A stretch of 64,000 nucleotides of DNA, taken from Larus michahellis. Taxonomy: Eukaryota; Chordata; Aves; Charadriiformes; Laridae. The stretch covers positions 70,922,661-70,986,660 of the forward strand of contig NC_133897.1 of NCBI RefSeq assembly GCF_964199755.1, in the 5' to 3' direction. The position numbers and the translations under genes are program-made. The notes beneath the pieces were generated by a model, which worked only from the letters and a program-made list of their open reading frames with translations, was not told the DNA's origin and did no database searches. Position 1 is the first letter of the stretch, and the number at the start of each line of letters is the position of its first letter. Shown here one piece after another: positions 15,091 through 23,850 of this stretch.

Positions 15091-15420
15091 TCTTCTAAAC
15101 TGCTGAAAAGGCTAAGCAATGTTAATTTTGAAATACTCTAAATAAGATATAGATGCCAGACTGCTATAAATATTGACACCGGCATCTCTGAATTAAGAGA
15201 TAGCCTGTTGAATAAATAATACATATTTAAAAATGTCTGAATAGGAACTTACAGGATAAACTGTAACAGCTTCAAAGGAGCCATTGATCTATGGAGTACA
15301 TAATATGCATGTTAAAAATTGTTGGAACATTTATTTACATGACACACGGCTCACAGGAAGCCATTATGGTCCTTAAGTAAATTATACATGTTGTGAAAAT
15401 TGTCAAAGTGCTTCTTTTAC
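15091..15420. promoter_or_regulatory. AT-rich block resembling a conserved non-coding element
   Basis: About 330 bp of non-repetitive, AT-rich sequence dense in homeodomain/POU-like words (ATATGCATG, TAAATTATAC, CTATAAATATT), without simple repeats or open frames. It lies about 5 kb past the ID4 3' end. Conservation cannot be tested here; this is texture plus location. Confidence 0.25.
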
Positions 15421-18400
15421 CAGAAACGAGTGTACGCTGTCAGTTGATAAACACATTATCTTTGGGAAAAAAAAATAAATAAAAGGCAAGCAAACCCAAG
15501 GCTAAAAGAAGGTTAAAACAGAAAAAAAAAAAAAAGAGTAATAAAAAGGAATAAAATAAAAACCAACCCTCAAAGTACCATGTCAAAGCGTGTTCCATGC
15601 CCATCAAAGGAAGAAAAGCCCAAGCTGCCCTGCCCCGTATCCCACTCAGTGCTGCTGTCGCACTTCGCACAGGGAGGGCTGCGTGCCCAGGGCTCTTGCG
15701 GAGGGGCTGCTCCTGCCTCTGCCTGACAAAGTCCTGGGCGCCAGCGCTTACTCCCTACGGGCCAAGAAGTGACAAACGGGGACTAATTCGTTCCAGCCAC
15801 CACTCAGTCCTCTACTTTGAAACCAGCTGCCAGAGGAGCGCTCTGCCTCCCCGGCCCGTGGCCCTCTGAGCGTGGTGGGGGACAGCGTGGGTACCGTGTC
15901 CCACCGGCACTGTCTTCAGCTGGGGGCACGGGGAGGTGCTTTTTATGGCTGTTCTCACGGGTCCTCAACTGCGTCAGCACAGCTGAGCGCGGGCTGCAAA
16001 CGGTCTTGCCTCCCCTCGCGTATACCTTCAAGGGGGGCAAAACAGGAGGGCGAACATTACCTTGCAGTACTCAGCGCACCCGGCAGCCGGGCCCACCGCT
16101 CACCAGCATCTTTCTGATGACTTCAGCTTTGTGTTTGTGCCCGAGCGCAGCACTCGGCAGGGCTCACACCGCTCCTTCCCCAGTGCTCAATGGGCGACAC
16201 GGCTCTTTCCCGGCAGATGTTTTGCCAAGGAGGAAGGATGCCAACTTAGAAAATCCCCACTCCTGTCCATGCTGCCGTGATCACAGCCACAAGCAGTCTG
16301 TGCCATAGCTTGGCCCCTGAGAATTTTTTTTCTTTTTCCAGGCCGTGAAGAGGGAAAAGGGTTTTTCTCCAGGAGGCATGGCCAGGACGTGGTGCGGGAG
16401 AGACGGGCTCTGGCCCGTGCGGTGCTGGGGCTCAGCTGGCAGCTGCCCACAGCCCAGCTCCCCCCAGTGCTGCGCAGCCCTGGGGCGCCTGGTCCCCAGC
16501 TCGGCTCAGATGCTCTTCGAGGGCCGGTCTGGGTGTTTGGGAAAGCAGGCTCTCCCAGTCGGCACCGCACACACGTTTTCTCCTACATGGGAATTAAGAG
16601 GAAAGGACAGATTTTCTAATGCAAGAGAGCAAGCAGTTGTACGGGGGGGAATATATTTAGCCTGTGTTTTCAGATCACATGTTCTGGGACTGGAGAGCAA
16701 AGCGTTTTCAATGCTGTTTTGGAAGCACGCTATTTAGCGTTGCAAGCCCTACTATTGGAGAAGCCAGTAAATTGCGTCGCATCTATAACAATTACTTGAA
16801 TTGCTTGCACCGTGGTTTCTTCTTTCCAACTGCAAAGGTTTTACAAAAACGTGACTTTGACAGCTACAAAAGCATTGAAAATACAAATAGTAGTAAAGTG
16901 CTGTTCTGCATTTGCATAAACCTGTTTATCCTATACATGGTTTATTCATTAACTCTCAGAACAACCTGCAGGACAGCTATGGCATTCCTTATGACCGCTT
17001 CGCTCGTGGCTGAAAACACAACTGCTTAAAAGCAACGCTATATGGTTTAGAAAGTGAAAATAAATGCCATTCCTGTGTGAAACAGCGGGGCAAAAGGTAG
17101 CTATCAGCGCAAGAGCTAGAATTTGGCTTTTAGGGGGAATGAACATCTCCCGTCATTTGGAAATTCCAGAAGGGAGTCTCAGCATCTGCGAAGACTGGGA
17201 CCTCCACACCGCAGCTCACCAAAGCACGCACACAGCGTTAGCAGGGTCTACCGCTGTGCTCTGCAGACAGCATACTGGTTGGGGACAGAAAAGACCTAGA
17301 TCCCTCATCTGCTCCTCCTCGAGACCATTTTCTAGTCCTTTACAACCTCAGCGTCCCAAGCAAGAGTCCTCGCAGGCTCTACTAGCAATGTGCTCCCCCA
17401 TCGGCTCCTCCTTAGGAAGGCTTTCCTGCTAATCACCCCATCTTTCCCTACGCTTCCTTTCTTACCCAAAACATAATCCCCGTAACAAAGATGAAGTAAA
17501 AAACGTGAATGCATTTCGCCTGCTTCATCTCCCTGCTTCTACAGGGATGAGTACATGCTCCCACTGGTAGATTACAAATGGAAAACTGGAAGTTTGTTTG
17601 ACAGCCGGTGACTTGCTCAAGGTCACAAAAGAGCCTCAGTAGCAGAGCTGGGAACAGAATTTAGTATCCTAATTCCTAATCTGGCAGCCTCACCACAACT
17701 CTCATCACGCAATCAAAAAGTTCCTTTTAAGGAATGCTTTTGTGACTAAGAGAAAATCCAAGGCAGTAGAAGAAAGAGTCCTTTTAATTTGCCTTTGTTC
17801 AAACATTTACGCCTTTTGCTATACGGAAAACATGATTTAAACAAGATATAGGATTAAAATATGATGAAAGACTCTAAAATCTTTGAAAAACAAAAATAAG
17901 TACAGCTGTATTTAGGACTGTACTGATTCCAGCCATTAGGAAGCGAGCGATTAGATATTCCTTGCTTACAGTTTTGTACATAGTGTCAGCAATAAATCAA
18001 GACCAGCATCTACTATGCCCTGATATGAGCTTTTTGAGTGTTAAATGCAGGCTTTCACATTTGTCAAGAACACTGTATAACAGGAAAAATTTTCACAGCT
18101 CTTTAGTAAGACTTAGTTTTCTAAAGGTTCTGACTTTCTTTTAAAAAGCAAAACCAAATCCTGAAGCCGTTAAACTCGATGAGAGATCGCCCTGACCTGA
18201 AACAATCCAGGGTTTGGTGCGCTCTCCCTTGAAAAGTAGTTCAGTGATTTACCAGCTCTCCCAGGATATTCCAGCTTTGATACGTAGAAACTCTACAAGG
18301 GAGTTTCATATTTTAAGACAGCACCTTTTGCTTGCTTCCTCTTCTGTAACAGAATACCGTAATTTGGCAACAGCGGGTAGAAACAAAACGAGGGTATTGA

Positions 18401-18820
18401 GAACTAATGTTACTGAAAAGCTGTATACAAAATAATCTGAGCTATACAAGCTAAAGTAAGTGGAGGACTACAAATATTAATAGGATAAACAGAGAAAAAG
18501 AACATAAATTTAAACCATTCCTCTGGAAAAAACGTTGCTTTTTTTTTCAAGCACAGTAAGAATTCCCAAACTGCAGTAAAAAAAAAACCCTATTGATAGC
18601 ATTCTTACTGTCATTGAATTAGCTGGAGACGCAGGATGAGAGGTTCATGACTTGATTTTATGAGAACATGTATTTTGCTCCTTAAACTACTATTATTATA
18701 ACATCCAAGCTGGGGGAAAAGCAGCCAGGGACCCGCTCCCCATCCCTTGAGTCAGGGCTCAGCCTGTGAAATGCCCCTGCCTTTAACGCATTTGCAGTGA
18801 CAGGAGGCCTTATGTTTGCA

Positions 18821-19000
18821 GATGTGTTAGCCACTTTTTGATTTGATCTTTATGCAATTATTTTGATTAAGAGAATGTTCATCTTGTTGACATTATCACT
18901 GTAGTCAATAGCTAATGACCCCAGTAGTTAATTTCCTTATAAATATTTAACTTAATAGAAGTCATCCCTTGGGTTATAGTACTTTTGACACTTGTATAAT
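18821..19000. promoter_or_regulatory. AT-rich block resembling a conserved non-coding element
   Basis: Contains TTTATGCAATTA (POU/C-EBP-like), TAATGACC (homeodomain-like), AGTTAATTTC and TAAATATTTAA within 180 bp, about 1 kb beyond the predicted ID4 3' end. Inference only; alignment would decide. Confidence 0.25.
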
Positions 19001-19967
19001 CTGAAACAAATCCTCTCTTTTTTCGTCAAACAGAGCATGTTACACACACAGTTGGCTAGCTATTTACAAAGCACCCAATTAAATCCTACTTAATTCTCCC
19101 ACTCTGAAAATCCCGTTTCACTAGTGTGCAGGCTACTGATCACACAAAATGAGCATCTTTCACTCAGCCTGGACATGAGTTTACAGTCTGTAAGACTTGA
19201 TTGTACAAAAGCCTGCTGTAAAATGAATTCACCCATCAAATGGTACATACAAAAAAAAAGTGAAGACAATGTGCAAATTCAGAGGATTGAAGAAATAAGC
19301 TGAAGAATCACAGTTAAAGACAGGTAAATCTAGTTTAATGTTCACATGTAGTAGTTACACATCACAGAGATTAAACAGGATTTTTAACTGTAACATAGCT
19401 GCAGTGAAATGAAAGTCATTTTGTACTAGAAAAATAATCTTGACGCAGTTATCTGATTTTTGGTCTACTTAAATTCATTTTAAGATGAATTTACATCACC
19501 GATCATGACGACTTTACCCATGTGCCCTTCTGCAGTTCAGTATTAATACTCTTTGGACGAAGGAAACAGCAACTGTTTTTGTTAATGATTTGCCCTTTGG
19601 TTGCAAGCAGAGAACTGTTTTCACTTTTTAAGCAATTAATAGGCTGTAGGAACGCAAGTTTGCAATAAAGCCTTTTGCTGCTAAATGAAGTTCCAGAACA
19701 AATTTCTTGATCTGATGCAACAGCAGATTTTAAGAAAAAAAGCTGATTATAAAGATCTAAAGCATCGCCCCCATAATGCAAAAACTAGATAGAATTTTGC
19801 TTTTCTATTCTTGGTAAAAAACCACTACATCTTACTGCTACTTTAATAGAATGCACTAAAAACCCCTGTGCCTACATGACAAAAGTGTAGTCTCAAAATG
19901 TATAATACACTTACAAACATTTTAAGTCTAGATTGAGGAAAACACATTTGTATGGACTCCAAACAAG

Positions 19968-19973
19968 TTTATT
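19968..19973 (-). terminator. ID4: candidate ID4 polyadenylation signal AATAAA
   Basis: Canonical hexamer in the ID4 sense, about 920 nt into exon 3, with a GU-rich element downstream. ATTAAA variants occur nearby, so the used site needs 3'-end reads. Confidence 0.5.
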
Positions 19974-20165
19974 TGCAATTAGACATCTCATGCAATCATG
20001 CAGGACCACTAGCTATAGCTTTAACTTCCGCATCTAAAGGACATTTGGGGACAAAAAAAGAGCCCTAAACATTCAAGATATTTCCATATTAGCAGCTCCG
20101 TACTTGAGCTGTGGTATTCTAGAGATATTCCCACAGATTTAAAAAACACATACACACCTTTATAA

Positions 20166-20173
20166 TATTTACA
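20166..20173 (-). promoter_or_regulatory. ID4: Pumilio response element, UGUAAAUA
   Basis: Exact match to UGUANAUA in the ID4 sense within the AT-rich distal 3'UTR. A second copy lies about 210 nt upstream in the mRNA. Function is inferred from the motif only. Confidence 0.4.
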
Positions 20174-20376
20174 AAAAAATATTTAATTAAAAATATTTTA
20201 TAATTACAGTAGTCTATTAAAGCATATACTTTTCTCACACTTATAGAACATCTCTATATATACACAGTATGAAATGTCACTCATTTATCTATACAATATG
20301 TAACATTCCTGCAGGGAGAAGAAAGTTCCCTGGGCCCCAATAAAATCCATCTATTTTAAACAATAGATGTCAAATA

Positions 20377-20384
20377 TATCTACA
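20377..20384 (-). promoter_or_regulatory. ID4: Pumilio response element, UGUAGAUA
   Basis: Exact match to UGUANAUA in the ID4 sense, in the 3'UTR. Paired with the element at 20166-20173. Motif evidence only. Confidence 0.4.
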
Positions 20385-20503
20385 AATGCTCTGGTAGATT
20401 AGTAAAGCTTCAAGGTTCAGCTGCTCGGTCCCCTTTATAAGAGTTATAACGCTTCTAAAAAGTCTGGTTTAGGCTCGGGGTCCTCTATCCCGGGGGAAGG
20501 GGC

Positions 20504-20531
20504 GGGGGGGGGGGGGGGGGGAGAGAGAGAG
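20504..20531. repeat. G18 homopolymer followed by (GA)n
   Basis: Eighteen consecutive G on the plus strand, then GA dinucleotides to 20531. In the ID4 transcript this reads as a UC repeat running into an 18-nt C-run inside exon 3. It is a probable length-variable site and a likely sequencing trouble spot. Confidence 0.9.
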
Positions 20532-20897
20532 TCGCAACTTTTCCTGCTCCGAGTCCGACAACCTCCTGCCACCGCGGGACACACCGCTCACATCTGGTCG
20601 GAAGAGAAGAGAAGAGCCGGGGAGGAGGACGGAGGGGGGGAAAACAGGGAAAGGGAAAAGGCGGGGGGGACCGCTACGGACGTGCAAAACGGTGAAAAGG
20701 CTGGCTCTGCCGGGATGAAGCATGGGAACCGCTCGGGGGCGGGAGGTGGAGGTGGTGGGGGGGTGGTGGTGTTGGATGGCTCCTTCCTCCGGTGCGGCGG
20801 GGCCGGGCTGGGTGTCCCCGTCCCCCCCCCTCCCCGCCGCCTTCCCCGCCCCGCCGCCCCCCGCGGTGCCTCTGCGCGGCGCGGCGCCGCCGCACAC

Positions 20898-21387
20898 CTG
20901 TGGGAAGAGGAATGAATAGAGGGGGTGTGTGAACCGCTCCGCTCCAGACCGACTGGCGCCACCAACAAAACACAAGACATGCTTGATCAACAACCCAAAA
21001 CAAACCAGGTCAAACAACAACCGCAGCTCCCAGGGCTGGGGCAAGGCGGAGGGATGCGCAGCTGCACGCCGCAGCCAGAAGCGCTTCGGGGAGGGAGAAG
21101 AGGTGGGGGGGGGGGGGGGAAGTGTTCAACAAAAAGGGAAAAAAACACCACCCACCCGGTAATTAAAGAAAATAAAATAACCACACGGTAATTAAAAATA
21201 AAACCCCAAAGCCGCCTGCAAATATTTCTCGCCGGGCTCAGGTCGTCCCCCGTCTCCACCCCCCCCCGACTTCGGCAGGTTTTCCCGGCGGGAGGCGGTG
21301 CGGCGCCGCCGAGCCCGGGGCTACGCTTCCCCGCCCTCCCCCCCGCCCCGAACCTCCAGCCCCCGGCCCCGGACGCCCGGCACTCAC
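20898..21387 (-). other. ID4: ID4 intron 2, within the 3'UTR (490 bp)
   Basis: Donor GTGAGTG begins at 21387. The acceptor TTCCTCTTCCCACAG ends at 20898, with a clean pyrimidine tract. Both sites are strong and lie immediately downstream of the stop codon. There is a G-run of about 13 at 21107-21119 on the plus strand (a C-run in the transcript). Confidence 0.82.
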
Positions 21388-21446
21388 CTGGGGAGCGGCG
21401 GTCAGCGGCAGAGGATGCTGTCCCCCGGCTTGTTAACAGAGCCAGC
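21388..21446 (-). other. ID4: ID4 exon 2 (59 nt, last 14 codons and stop)
   Basis: A very small exon. It encodes [14 protein letters not shown] and a TGA at 21404-21402, then 14 nt of 3'UTR up to a strong donor (CCCCAG|GTGAGTG). The stop is only 14 nt from the last junction, so the normal mRNA should escape nonsense-mediated decay. A three-exon layout with a 3'UTR intron agrees with what I recall of mammalian ID4. Confidence 0.9.
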
Positions 21447-22593
21447 CTGCGCAGCAACCAAGACACGGCAAGTTAGAGATGGAAGGAGAAAAAAGGGCAT
21501 GGGAGATGTCCCCCCCCCCCAGTTTCCCACATCTCCCCCACCCTCCGCGCACCGGGCACTGCCACAGCCCTGCCGGGGAGCGCTGACGGGAGCCCCCGGC
21601 TGCCGGGGGTGATCGGAGGAGAGGGGGCCGCAGCAGCGGTCCCGGCAGGCTGGCGCCCGGACCGGCACCCCCGGGTGCGAGCAGGGGGGCGCCCCGGGGG
21701 CACGACGCTCCCCGCGCCTCGGCTGCAAGCGCCGCCGGGCTGCCACCGGAGGTCCCACGGTGGGGAGACGCTCCCCGTTCAACACGCCCCCCCCCAAAAA
21801 AAAATCAGGCTGCGTTGAAGGCGTTAGACATGGAGAGCCGCCAAACCCGCTCATACTCGCTCCGCAGAGGGCTGGGAAGCGGAGGAGCGGCGCGTCTGCT
21901 CCCGTGTGTGCAAACACGCTGATTACAGCTACTCCCTCGAGAGGCTGTAATTACACGGTAAACACCGCGCGGGTGCCCGCCCGCACCGAGGGGATGCCGG
22001 CACCCACCGCGCACCGCCAGGGGCCTTTCTCCGCCCGCCCGCCCCGTCCCCCTCCGGTGGGCTGCGGCCCCTCGGCAGAGCCACGGGGCCGGCGGCGGCG
22101 AGGCATCACCGGGATGATGACCGCCGGTCCCCGCCTCCCCGTTCCGGTGCCCAAAGCGCGGGCTGGCGAGGCACGCACCTCTTACCGGGTCAGTGTTGAG
22201 GGCTGTCAGCGGGGTCCTGGGGGTGCCCGCCGGACAGCTGCCTGGGTGCAGGGCGGGCGGCGGCGGCTGCTGCTGCCGGAGCAGCGCCGGGTGCGTCTCC
22301 AGAGCCAGCTGCAGGTCGAGAATGTAGTCGATGACATGCTGCAGGATCTCCACTTTGCTGACCCTCTTGTTGGGCGGGATGGTGGGCACCAGCTTCCTCA
22401 GCCGGCTGTAACAGTCATTCATATCGCACTGCAGGCACAGCGCCGCCGGCTCCTCGCCCGACGGCGGGCCCCCCTTGCAGCCGCTGTGCTCGGCCAGGCA
22501 CCGCAGGGCTGGGTGTCCCCCCCCGCCGCCGCCGCCCGCCACGCCGGGCTGTGCCTTGCGGCTGGGGTGCCGGACGGGACTCACGGCTTTCAT
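21402..22593 (-). CDS. ID4: ID4, inhibitor of DNA binding 4 (HLH protein), two coding exons
   Basis: Coding exons are 22593-22186 and 21446-21402, joined in frame, giving 150 residues plus a TGA stop. ID4 lacks a basic DNA-binding region and sequesters class I bHLH E-proteins in the nucleus, blocking differentiation in neural, gonadal and mammary lineages (family knowledge). Visible: N-terminal MKAVSPVR with a CDK-type Ser5-Pro6; a glycine run at 20-26; helix 1 around 57-69 ([15 protein letters not shown]); a loop with [11 protein letters not shown]; helix 2 around 78-98 ([19 protein letters not shown]); a Pro/Gln-rich stretch at 107-113; [11 protein letters not shown] at 126-136, containing an RxxL D-box-like motif; and a C-terminus ending GDSILCR. 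The start is the first ATG downstream of the TATA box, with A at -3. From recall, mammalian ID4 is about 161 residues with an alanine tract, which is absent here. Exon 1 ends CCG|gtaagag; exon 2 follows gcgcag. Identification is very secure. Confidence 0.97.
21447..22185 (-). other. ID4: ID4 intron 1 (phase 0, 739 bp)
   Basis: Donor gtaagag at 22185 and acceptor tgctgcgcag ending at 21447 are both good consensus sites. Joining them restores the family C-terminus ([17 protein letters not shown]). The intron is GC-rich. The ID4 reading frame stays open into it for 126 codons, to a stop at 21807-21805. Near 21922-21951 there is an 8-bp inverted repeat, ATTACAGC...GCTGTAAT. Confidence 0.93.
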
Positions 22594-22823
22594 GCTGCTG
22601 CCGCAAGGAGGGAGCAGACCTCCCTTCTCTACCAGCGCTGCTGCTGCTGCCGCCTCCCGCGACCTCGGGCAGCCGCGCACGCACCGCCCGCAACGGGAGC
22701 GGGGCACGGCCGCAGCCTCGCTGGCGTTTACCGGCGGCCCCCGCGACAACAGTAGCGCGGCGGCACCGCCAACCCAACCTCTCCCTCCCCAACTGCTCGG
22801 CAACGACCGCGCTCGCCTCTACA
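22186..22823 (-). other. ID4: ID4 exon 1 (5'UTR plus coding 1-136)
   Basis: The 3' boundary is the donor CCG|GTAAGAG, with intron bases from 22185 downward. The 5' boundary is inferred about 30 bp downstream of the TATA box and is uncertain by roughly 10-20 bp. The 5'UTR is about 230 nt, very GC-rich, with a short CAG-type run just before the start. I see no ATG in it before the one at 22593, so there is no AUG-initiated upstream ORF. Confidence 0.8.
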
Positions 22824-22846
22824 GCCGCCGCTGTCCGCGCCGCCCC

Positions 22847-22853
22847 CTTTATA
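22847..22853 (-). promoter_or_regulatory. ID4: ID4 TATA box (TATAAAG)
   Basis: TATAAAG in the ID4 direction, flanked by GC-rich DNA and 254 bp upstream of the start codon. It places transcription start near 22820-22825. A TATA box inside a CpG island fits the inducible, immediate-early style of ID genes. Confidence 0.8.
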
Positions 22854-22864
22854 CGGCGGGGCGC

Positions 22865-22902
22865 GGGCGGGGCGCGGCGGGCGGCGCCGGAGGGGGCGGG
22901 GG
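22865..22902 (-). promoter_or_regulatory. ID4: GC boxes (Sp1/KLF type) upstream of the ID4 TATA box
   Basis: Two GGGCGGGG cores on the plus strand, at 22865-22873 and 22892-22902, directly upstream of the TATA box. A third, GGGGGCGGGC, is at 23080-23089. Motif matches only. Confidence 0.6.
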
Positions 22903-22989
22903 CGCCGCGGCGGCGGCAGCGGCGGCGGGGCAAGGCGAGCGCGGTGCGAGGCGGGGAGCGGGTGGGGGCGCCGCCGCGCCGCGCCGCAG

Positions 22990-22994
22990 CCAAT
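22990..22994 (+). promoter_or_regulatory. ID4: CCAAT box, inverted relative to ID4
   Basis: CAGCCAATCAG is a strong NF-Y core with good flanks, about 140 bp upstream of the TATA box. It reads ATTGG in the ID4 direction. A second box lies 43 bp further upstream. Confidence 0.65.
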
Positions 22995-23032
22995 CAGGGA
23001 GCCGCGTCCCCCCTCTCGGAACGCGGCGCCGG

Positions 23033-23037
23033 CCAAT
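23033..23037 (+). promoter_or_regulatory. ID4: second CCAAT box, inverted relative to ID4
   Basis: GGCCAATGA matches the NF-Y core, in the same orientation as the box at 22990. The 43-bp spacing is about four helical turns, which would put both sites on one face of the DNA. Confidence 0.6.
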
Positions 23038-23514
23038 GACGGCGGGGCTGTGAAGGGGGGGTGGGGGGTGGCGCTGGTGGAGGGGGCGGGCGGCTGGCGC
23101 TGACCCCCGCGGGGGAGAAGGAGGAGGAGGAGGAAGGCGGTCCCGGGGAGGAAGGACTGCGGGAATGCGGGCGGGATCGGCCGCCCAGCGGCTCCTGAGG
23201 CCGCCCCCCCGGTCCGGCGTGCTGCTCCGCGGGGGCGAGCGCAGCCCTGCGCGACCGGCGCCGCTCCCCGCCGCCCGCCCGGGAGGAAGGCGGCCTACCC
23301 TCTCGGTCCCCCCACCCACCCGGAGGAGGGTTGGCGTCTACCCGGGTCGTGAAACGCGTTTTTATCCTCTCGGTGTCGGAGCCCCAGCCCGGCTTTACAC
23401 ATTTTTCGAGGGACTTCGGGACGCCTGTTTAAAGGCAGGGAAAATCCCAAGCAAAACTGGAGTGGGGGCGGGGGGAGAGGGGGAAGGAGGAGGGTTTAGG
23501 GACTTCACGCAAAG

Positions 23515-23850
23515 CAATGCCTGGGAACATTAAATTAGAGCACATAACTATTAAAAATGCATGGAGATGGAGTATTTAAAATTCCTCCATGACATATAAT
23601 ATTAATCCGTTTTATGTAAAATTCATACCTGTAACTTAATTTGGTCCATTAATGCACCAGATCACGTATTAGTAGATGTACCATGTTTTAAATATGATGC
23701 TGGAAATGTCCAGAGTTCTGTACTTTGAGACAGAGCATTAAAATTAACAGACACATACTCCCGAGTCCTGCTTAAGTCATCTTGTGGCAGATTGTAACCT
23801 TTTAATTTAATAATGCGCTGTTCAAACTTTCCTTTAATTCCCTCTAAGGA
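23515..23850. promoter_or_regulatory. candidate proximal enhancer block upstream of ID4
   Basis: Non-repetitive AT-rich stretch about 0.7-1.0 kb upstream of the ID4 TATA box. It is dense in homeodomain-like words (TAATATTAATCC, CATTAATGCACC, TTTAATTTAATAATG) with an ATGCATGG. The switch from CpG island to this texture is abrupt. Conservation is not testable here. Confidence 0.3.

Larger units (their letters stand above)
10091..19320. other. intergenic DNA downstream of ID4, no gene recognised
   Basis: Alternating AT-rich and moderately GC-rich DNA (GC-richer near 14.3-14.9 kb and 15.6-16.6 kb). The frames in those GC-richer parts show no recognisable domain and overlap each other on both strands, as expected by chance. 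Two AT-rich blocks (about 15.09-15.42 and 18.82-19.00 kb) look like conserved non-coding DNA and are listed separately. Confidence 0.55.
19948..20897 (-). other. ID4: ID4 exon 3, 3'UTR (3' limit approximate)
   Basis: The exon starts after the CCCACAG acceptor. The proximal part is GC-rich and carries a long C-run; the distal part (about 19.95-20.45 kb) is AT-rich with ATTTA-type elements and two Pumilio-like motifs. A canonical AATAAA (plus-strand TTTATT, 19968-19973) is followed about 35 nt later by a GU-rich TGTGTTTTCC, so cleavage near 19948 is plausible. Other signals read as ATTAAA at 20182-20187, 19842-19847 and 19333-19338, so shorter or longer 3' ends are possible. Confidence 0.6.
20470..23330. 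promoter_or_regulatory. ID4: CpG island covering the ID4 promoter and most of the gene
   Basis: Dense CpG and very high GC content, running from the proximal 3'UTR through exon 1 to about 500 bp upstream of the TATA box. Both flanks drop abruptly to AT-rich DNA. Several long open frames on both strands here result from the scarcity of AT-rich stop codons and are not genes. Limits were judged by eye. Confidence 0.85.

Noticed and set aside
1-19300. Search for MBOAT1 exons expected downstream of ID4
   Set aside because: No membrane-bound O-acyltransferase-like peptide in any frame; the neighbour probably lies beyond the window.
22594-22803. N-terminal extension of ID4: the frame is open 70 codons upstream of MKAVSPV
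   Set aside because: The upstream frame begins at a TTG and contains no ATG. The family N-terminus starts exactly at MKAVSPVR, with a suitable A at -3.
20469-23533. Many long Pro/Arg/Gly/Ala-rich open frames on both strands across the ID4 CpG island
   Set aside because: They overlap each other and ID4, are low-complexity, and reflect lack of AT-rich stop codons in CpG-rich DNA.
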